A stretch of DNA of 64,000 nucleotides from Opeltia flavorubescens. Its lineage: Eukaryota > Ascomycota > Lecanoromycetes > Teloschistales > Teloschistaceae. The notes beneath the pieces were generated by a model that saw only the letters and a list, made by a program, of their open reading frames with translations, did not search any database and was not told where the DNA came from. Within the stretch, counting starts at the first letter, position 1. Each line of letters opens with the position of its first letter. Below are positions 57,201 through 64,000 of this stretch, piece by piece. A program made the translations under genes and the position numbers. Location of the stretch: contig KE546974.1 of the NCBI GenBank assembly GCA_000442125.1, positions 1,302,001-1,366,000 of the forward strand. The letters run 5' to 3'.

Positions 57201-59247
57201 GCGTGAACTCGCCGAAGGCACCGCTGAGGCAGCGCTGGCACGCGCGAAAGACTTGCATGAAACATATGATCCTGGCGAGCTAGAAAATCTACGAGAACAG
57301 CTACACAACCTGGGTATGAGCTTTAGAGATGAGGCCTCGCAGAAGTCAGAAGCGCACGCTCGAGCCGCAATGCTTGAAGCGGACAAGGATGATCTCACAC
57401 GCCGTTTAAATGAGGCTTTGGAGAACACACAACAGCATTCGAGTATCTTTGTTTCATTACGAGATGCTATCTCTGCTTCGGACGACAGGGCTGGCCATTT
57501 CGAGAGGAAACTTGACGAGGAAAGGGCGCAGAGGGAATTAGTCGATCAGAAACTTCTACAGCTACGTGCCGAACATGAAGAGCGAACAGCGGAGTTGGAA
57601 GCGACGACTCGAAAGCTTCGAGATGCTGAAGAGTTAGCAGAAACACATGCCAACGAATCACGAAAGCACCGGGGGGTTATTCTAGGGGACCTGGATAAGG
57701 TTGGGACTCGGGATCTGGGAGCCAGTACCAGCACAGCTGTGGATGAGCGCGTTCTGATGCTCCAACAGCAGATCGATCACGCACATGGCCTTGTTCGCCA
57801 GAATCAGGCTGAGGCTGATGCCGCTGCGGAGAAGCTTCGACGGGCTGAAGAGCGCATCACCGGCCTTGAGGCTTATCAAGAACAGTCAAGTCGTGAGGGG
57901 TTGACCCTGCGGCAGAGGTTGCAGGATGCTACTCGAGATGCTCAGATGCATCAGACTCGACATGGAGAGGTTTCACGTCAATTGGAAAGTCGTCAGCAGG
58001 CAATGAGCGCTCTGACAGTGAACCATCACATGCTCAAGTCACTCTTAGAAGAAAGGCCTGAAAAAGAAAGATCTCGTCCCAGTACGCCAGAACAAAATCG
58101 AATGCGCGATCTTGAAGAGCAGCTCGAGAACACTCTTCGGTCGCATGAAGAAACCAAGGCTGACTACGAAGCCCGGGAACAAGAAGCGGATAAAATGTAT
58201 CGCGAGAAGTTGGAGCTACTGGAGAGCGATTATCAGTCCGCTGTTGGCTATGTCAAAGGGACGGAGAAGATGCTGAAGCACATGAAAGATGAACTCAGCA
58301 AGTACAAGGCTGAACTTAACAAGTACCGAAAACAAAATCAGCGGCTGCAAGAGGAGTTGGACGGCGCTCAATCAAGATCGCTGGAGCCAGATGCTGCTGC
58401 AGATTGGGAACAGGAACGGCAGTCTCTGCGCAGGGAGATTGACGAGATGCAAGCCAGTGTCAAAGACTCGGTCGGCCAGCTGGAGCGACAAATGGAGGAA
58501 GTTCAGCAAGAATTGTACGCGGCGCAGGAAGAGCGCGATCATTACCGGCAAGGTAATGAACAAGCTCAGCAGCAACTGGCCCAGACGACCCAGCATGCTC
58601 AAAAGGAGCTGGATCAGCTTAAGAACGAGAATTCAATGCTCGAGTCGCGTGCTTTGGACGCTGAGAACAAGGTCACCCTTTTACTTGATCAAGTAGGCAA
58701 CTCCGTCACCAATTACCGTCGCCAGTCTCAACAGATGCACATGAATGGTCATCAACGCAACATAAGCACCAACTCCAACGTCACCGTAAACCCTTCAGAC
58801 CAGGCCCCTCCAGGCAGTGTCGGACCGCAGAGAGGCATGCACAGTGCCTCCAACAGCATCGCGACCGACAGTACATTTCCTGGTGGCGCCGACCGTAACT
58901 CTGTAGCGCTCGATCATCTCGCCTCTGAACTCGAAACACTCCGCACGCACTGGGAAGGCACGCATCGCAATTACCGGCTCAGCAACCAGTTCGATTTCGA
59001 ACGTACCCCTACCAGCGCTACCTCGACCGGCGGCAACGGAGAACTCAGCGAAAGCCTCGCCAACTGGCGAAGACGTCTTGACGCCGAGGAACATTCGGAA
59101 AGGAGTAATAGCCCCAAAGGTCATCAGCCCGGTCCGGTACTAGACTTTAATGGCAGCAAAACGGCGGGGGTTGGCGCTACGACTGTAGATCCGAGAGTGG
59201 GTGGTAGGCCGATGATGCGGGAGGAAGAGGATAAGTATAGGATCTGA
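54246..59247 (+). CDS. Tea1-like cell-end marker with Kelch repeats and coiled coil
   Basis: Tea1 of fission yeast, Kel1 of budding yeast and TeaA of Aspergillus mark cell tips and recruit polarity factors. Four exons, 54246-54488, 54599-54998, 55048-55330 and 55377-59247, give 1598 residues. Kelch repeats (about 100-430) show the GG doublets and spaced Trp and Tyr: LYLMGGLVNG, AFIVFGGDTK, KIYVFGGQVEG, FGGTNGTQWFNDVWAYD and VMYIFGGRTENG, forming a beta-propeller. A long Pro/Gly/Gln-rich disordered part (about 440-750) ends in a Gln-rich repeat, then about 670 residues of heptad coiled coil (about 752-1423). The C-terminal 170 residues are variable. All three introns restore Kelch strands. No CAAX box is present (the end is DKYRI), unlike TeaR-type partners. 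Confidence 0.92.
56640..56705 (+). repeat. CAA/CAG-rich minisatellite coding QQA-type repeats in the Kelch protein
   Basis: Consecutive units close to CAACAGGCTCAA encode Gln-Gln-Ala and poly-Gln just before the coiled coil of the Tea1-like protein. Such tracts are prone to length change between strains. Confidence 0.75.
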
Positions 59248-60017
59248 TATAGCGGCTCGCCGGATGGGGCCAATCGTACCTACGTACCTATGTGACACAG
59301 GAGCATAAGATGTAATGTAAGTGATTAATGCTGGCGTTTTTTTTCGTGGATCGCCCTTTTGAGGAATGGGATGGCCTATCTTTGAGAAATTTTCTTGAGA
59401 TGGGAAGCAAGGTGAAGGCATTTGGACAGAGGATGTTGTGTTCATCGCCGTCGGTGGATGCAGTTTTGATCTTCTGACGAGGAGAGGTTGCGATGGCCTC
59501 TGTTGTTCATATACTGGAGGCATAGTATTTGAAGGATGAGGAAACTTCTGAAAGCTACCTTTTGTCATTTGGTTTATATCACGAAGCTTGGTTAGCCATT
59601 CTTGAACCTAAGGCAGATATATTTCGTAGTATCGGTAAATTGGAAGTCATCTCAAAGTGGTTTAGCATGGTGATCTGCCGTTAAGAGCCGCAATTTGGCA
59701 GGGATGAAGATGCATGCCCCGCGGAAGTGAATGTAACTTTAATTGCCGGCTTTGCATCAAGAGTTCACCATCTCGCAATACTGCTCCATTAAGACAACAC
59801 GTCGAATTAGATTTGTGAAATTGGAGTGGTGTAGCATATTGACTCATAAACAGTCTTCTATTCCCGTTCTGTCCGTGGAATCATCTCCAGCTATGCCGAA
59901 AGCTGACCGGTGAACGCTGAGCTTGTGACACCCTGCATTGAGCTGAAGGACTGGCGCATTATATAGGGACCATCGCCCTCCCCATCCCAACAGAGTCCTG
60001 TCGTCCGGATATACACC
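59248..60017. other. region between the Kelch gene and KOG1
   Basis: Holds the 3' flank of the Kelch gene and the promoter of KOG1. A T run lies near 59338-59344. No gene, tRNA or known site is recognised; open frames on both strands are short and lack features. Confidence 0.45.
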
Positions 60018-63000
60018 ATGATCGCCATCAAATCGCCGCCTTCTGTACCTCCGCATCATCTTCCTCCTCCAAACCAACACGAGAATATCCATCAGTACGT
60101 CAGTGCCCAGATCCGCCAGCTTTCTCCAGAGCGTTCTGGCAGGGTTTCGATGGGAAGGATGCCCATCCGGCAAGATAGTGCTCAGCCTGCTGCTGAGAAC
60201 CACAAGCCCATACGACGGACGGCGACAGCGGCTCCTGGGAGATTGGCTCCGAATGGGATCCCAGAAGCTGACCATGACGAAATTGGTGCAACGACCAACG
60301 GAGATAATCGGCGTCCAAGACCGGGACCTTTGGCAAGATCAAATACAGATGTTGGTCCAAAGCGATCAGAAATCCCCCCGGAAAGGGAGCCCAACGAGGA
60401 CAATTGGGAGCTACGACATGGGTATGACGAGCTATACAATTCCTCGGAGTACTTAAATCAGCTGAGAGCAGTAAGTACTTCCTTTTTAGCGCTCTCAACA
60501 ACTAGACGATGTAGCTGAGAACGGATTATGTAGAAATTCTGGATGTATTACAACGACAAACGGCATGAAACGAGTGGTAAGCCTCGACATGTCAACTCAA
60601 GCCAAAATGCTTCCGAATGGCGCATGCGCGATCGCCTCAAGACCGTTTCCGCTGCATTGACAATATGTCTTAACATCGGCGTCGATCCTCCGGACGTTGT
60701 CAAGACGAATCCGACTGCCAAATTGGAATGCTGGATCGACCCGACAGCTGCTATCGGAACGAACAATAAAACTATGGAGCAGATTGGGAAGAAATTGCAG
60801 GAACAGTATGAAGGATTAAGTATCCGCGTGAGATACAAACAATATCTTGACCCATCGGTTGAAGAGACGAAGAAATTCTGCACCTCCTTGAGACGAAATG
60901 CGAAGGATGAGAGGATCTTGTTCCATTATAATGGCCACGGGGTACCGCTACCGACGCCTTCCGGGGAGATTTGGGTGTTTAATCGTAACTACACGCAGTA
61001 CATACCTGTCTCTCTTTACGACCTCCAAATGTGGCTGGGAGCACCAAGTCTGTTCGTCTTTGACTGCTCCAATGCTGGGAATATCATCGCCAACTTTGAC
61101 CGCTTCGTTACTAAGCACGAGGAGGAGAATGCCGAAGCTCGAAGGAATGACCCCAATGTACAGCTGCAAAGCTATGGGGACAATATCCAATTGGCAGCTT
61201 GTGGGAGGTTAGAGTCGTTACCGACGAGCCCAGACCTACCGGCGGATCTATTCACTTGCTGTCTGACGACCCCAATCGACATCTCGCTAAGATTCTTCTT
61301 GCTAGAGAACCCATTACCTTGTGACCTCAGTCTCAAGGATGTAACGAGAATACCTGGGCGACTGGCTGAACGAAGAAGTCCTCTGGGAGAACTTAATTGG
61401 ATCTTCACCGCCATCACTGACACCATAGCTTGGAATCTTCTTCCTCGAGCGACGTTCAAGAAGCTCTTTCGTCAGGATCTGATGGTCGCCGCACTCTTTC
61501 GGAATTTCTTGCTTAGTGAGAGAATCATGAGAGCGAATGGCTGCCATCCGTTGTCAGTACCTCCATTGCCAGAAACTCATAACCATCCGTTGTGGCAGGC
61601 ATGGGATCTCACAATTGAAATGGTACTCTCGCAATTACCAGCCATGATCGTTGCTGAGGAAGGGGGTCCGCCGTATGAATATCGGCATTCGGATTTCTTT
61701 ACCGAACAATTGACGGCATTTGAGGTCTACCTATCACAAGGCGCCCCTAATCAAGAAGCGCCAAGCCAATTGCCGATTGTGTTGCAAGTATTGTTGAGTC
61801 AAGTCCATCGGCTCCGAGCATTGATCCTCCTTAGCCGCTTTCTTGATATGGGAGCTTGGGCTGTCAACCTTGCACTCACTATTGGCATCTTTCCCTACGT
61901 TCTAAAGCTACTACAATCTGCTGCATTCGAGTTGAAGCCAGTCATGATCTTCATCTGGGCACGCATACTAGCGGTGGATGGCGGGTGTCAGGCAGACCTC
62001 ATCAAGGACAATGGCTATCAATATTTCCTGAATATGCTCAATCCGAACGCACAACTCCCAGTGCCAAATACCAACGAGCATCGAGCAATGTCTGCTTTCG
62101 TTATTGCCATGTTCTGCCGTGGGTTCAGCCAAGGTCAGACTGTCTGCCTCTCCCCCGATCTCATCGAAGTCCTTATTAGTCATCTTCAAGTTCCAGACGA
62201 TGAGGAATTGGACAACCCTCTACTCCGCCAATGGTCGTGTCTGTGTATCAGCATGCTCTGGGAGAATTTCCCAGAAGCAAAATGGGTTGGTATACGATGT
62301 CAGGCACATATCAGACTCTGTGAGAAGGCGCTTGATCGAGTTCCCGAAGTTCGAGCTGCGGCATTGCATGCTTTGACTACTTTCCTGGGTATGCCGGATA
62401 TGACGGCGCAAGTGGTACATTACGAAGAATCGGTTGCATCCACGATCATGATCATGACGAATGACGGTAATAGTATGGTAAGAAGGGAGTTACTCGTTTT
62501 CTTTTCCACCTTTGTCAAGCGATATCGAAATAAATTCCTGGTGGCTGCCTTTGAGCAACTGGCCAGGGAAAAGGAATACCTAATGGAATCAGAAGCTAAC
62601 AAAGATCCCAATCCTCAACACGGTTCGCTTACAAGAAGACATTCACGTCGGGATTCTGAGGATAGCAAAGTGACCAAGGTTTCAAAGGATAGTGTTCAAA
62701 GCACTATGTGGATGCATCTCTTGATCATGTCCATTGATCCTCATCCCGAAGTTGCTCAAGATGCCAAGGTGGTTGTTGATTATGTTCACGAGAAGCTTTT
62801 GGAATCACCGCTGGCTTCTCGAGCTCAGCCACTGATGGATGAGATTGTTAGACTTACGAAACGAACGGCAACGTCCAAATCGCAACCACCTTCACGACAA
62901 CCTTCAGCGGCGCCATCGACAAGACGCGCACCGACAGCTGGCTCGCCAGCTCCTCCGGCACTGCCAAAGAATGAATCATATCTCTCAATGGGTATGCGTC

Positions 63001-64000
63001 GTACAGCAAGTATGGCAGCTGCACTCAAGCATCTTACATTCGGAGGAGCGGAGCAACCTGCACCTCCAGTAGCCTCTACCACCCCTCATCAACGTGTACC
63101 TGGTGGTCCCCTTCGATCACGAGTGCCCCCCGAATGGAGCAAACCGCCCGATGTCCACGATCCTACTCCAAAACCCATGACTTACGTCAAAGCCAAGGCC
63201 CCCAAACCCAGAGGCTTCATCAAACGTCTCCCTACAGAACCTTCATCAATTCCACTGAAGAGTGGCTTTTTTGATTGGTCAATCGAGGTATTGCATTTCA
63301 TAGAATTCAAAGAAAAAGTCAAATTCTCAGATCAAGACCTGACAACCTTGCAGTATTACCGCGAACCGCAGATGCGCCCTGTAGACTCCGAGGAACCGGG
63401 TAGCGACGACTACAATCGGAAATTGTGGCGACGAAGCCGCAATGAGAAAGTCCTCTGGTCCACGCAGCCGTTGAAGGTTGTGGCGGGGACTAGTAAATGG
63501 GATGTGCCGATGGGGTTTTTCAATAATGGAACGCAGCCGACGAAGATGAGCTTTCATCAGTTTGAAAACCATTTGGCGATTGCGGATGATAGGGATAGTA
63601 TTTGGTATATTTTTCCTTCCGCCCAATTTCACTATTCCCTTGCCCCTTCGCGTTCATTTTTTCCATGTAGATGGCACACTGGCTTGAACGAGATTGCTGA
63701 CCCTTTTGTCATAGTATCTGGGACTGGGAAAAGTCCCATCGCCTCTCCCGCTTCTCCAACGCGAACCCGCCCGGCAGCCGCATCAACGAAGCCCGTTTTA
63801 TCAACGAAGACGATCAAGCTCTACTCCTCACCGGTTCTTCAGATGGAATCGTCCGCATCTTCCGCAACTATGAATCTGAATCCTCTGTAGAGCTCGTTTC
63901 CGCCTTCAGAGCACTGACGAATTTGGTGGACTCTACGAAAAACGCGGGTTTGGTTTTGGATTGGCAGCAAGGGCAGGGGAAATTATTGGTCACGGGGGAT
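60018..64000 (+). CDS. KOG1: KOG1/raptor, TORC1 scaffold (3' end outside window)
   Basis: Scaffold subunit of TOR complex 1 that presents substrates for growth control at the vacuole. Exons 60018-60470 and 60534-63604, and a third from 63715 that runs off the window, encode 1270 residues so far. The first 151 are disordered. The raptor N-terminal conserved domain (about 165-480) has RDRLKTVSAALTICLNIG, then HYNGHG (His282, His286) and VFDCSNAGN (Cys329), the positions by which this domain was compared with caspases. HEAT repeats (about 500-800) follow, then a Ser/Pro-rich linker. WD40 repeats start near 1175 and are cut by the window end. The intron at 63605-63714 keeps its frame open, but splicing is needed to give the expected SICIWDWEKS strand. 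The loss of the C-terminus is only a window effect. Confidence 0.95.

Noticed and set aside
63605-63890. Continuation of the KOG1 frame without splicing
   Set aside because: The unspliced reading loses the WD40 pattern; splicing 63605-63714 restores it.

Overview
The window is nuclear DNA of a filamentous ascomycete (Pezizomycotina). Evidence: genes are split by short GT-AG introns (about 45-110 bp) and encode fungal proteins such as KOG1/raptor, a Tea1-type Kelch coiled-coil protein, gamma-COP, a Yap-like bZIP factor, an SSU1-type sulfite exporter and an RRT8/LDS-like spore-wall protein. The gene mix would suit Leotiomycetes, but that is inference. I see no bacterial features, CRISPR, rRNA or recognisable tRNA.

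Layout. (1) Positions 1-30694 are a gene-poor, AT-leaning tract with one clearly intact gene: a six-exon TDT-family (SSU1-like) sulfite exporter at 12262-14049. The rest holds short disrupted open frames. Several on the minus strand look like decayed AAA-ATPase genes: two blocks (near 19.35 kb and 24.2 kb) share an alignable Walker-A region, and a third, weaker one lies near 29.4 kb. (2) Positions 30695-37001 are a transition zone: a 2EXR-type protein, a clearly broken gene at about 31985-33010, a 414-residue protein of unknown function and an RRT8-like membrane protein. (3) Positions 37623-64000 are ordinary gene-dense chromosome: a large secreted protein with a PAN/Apple-like module and a possible DUF4185-like C-terminal half, a Gemin2-like snRNP assembly factor, gamma-COP, a phosducin-like PLP2 chaperone, a bZIP factor, a HAD phosphatase, cytosolic aspartyl-tRNA synthetase, a Tea1-like cell-end marker and KOG1, which runs off the right edge.

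How the genes relate. The dense part is a run of unrelated housekeeping genes in divergent and convergent pairs, not a biosynthetic cluster. Two divergent promoters stand out: gamma-COP/PLP2 (353 bp) and HAD/AspRS (157 bp). The second carries a perfect Gcn4/CPC1-type TGAGTCA site 52 bp before the AspRS start codon.

I found no convincing new multi-gene system. The most unusual feature is the contrast between the relic-filled left tract and the single intact sulfite exporter inside it. Several broken frames have stops that could all come from C-to-T changes (CAG/CAA/CGA to TAG/TAA/TGA). This would fit old repeat-induced point mutation or simple decay; sequence alone does not separate them.
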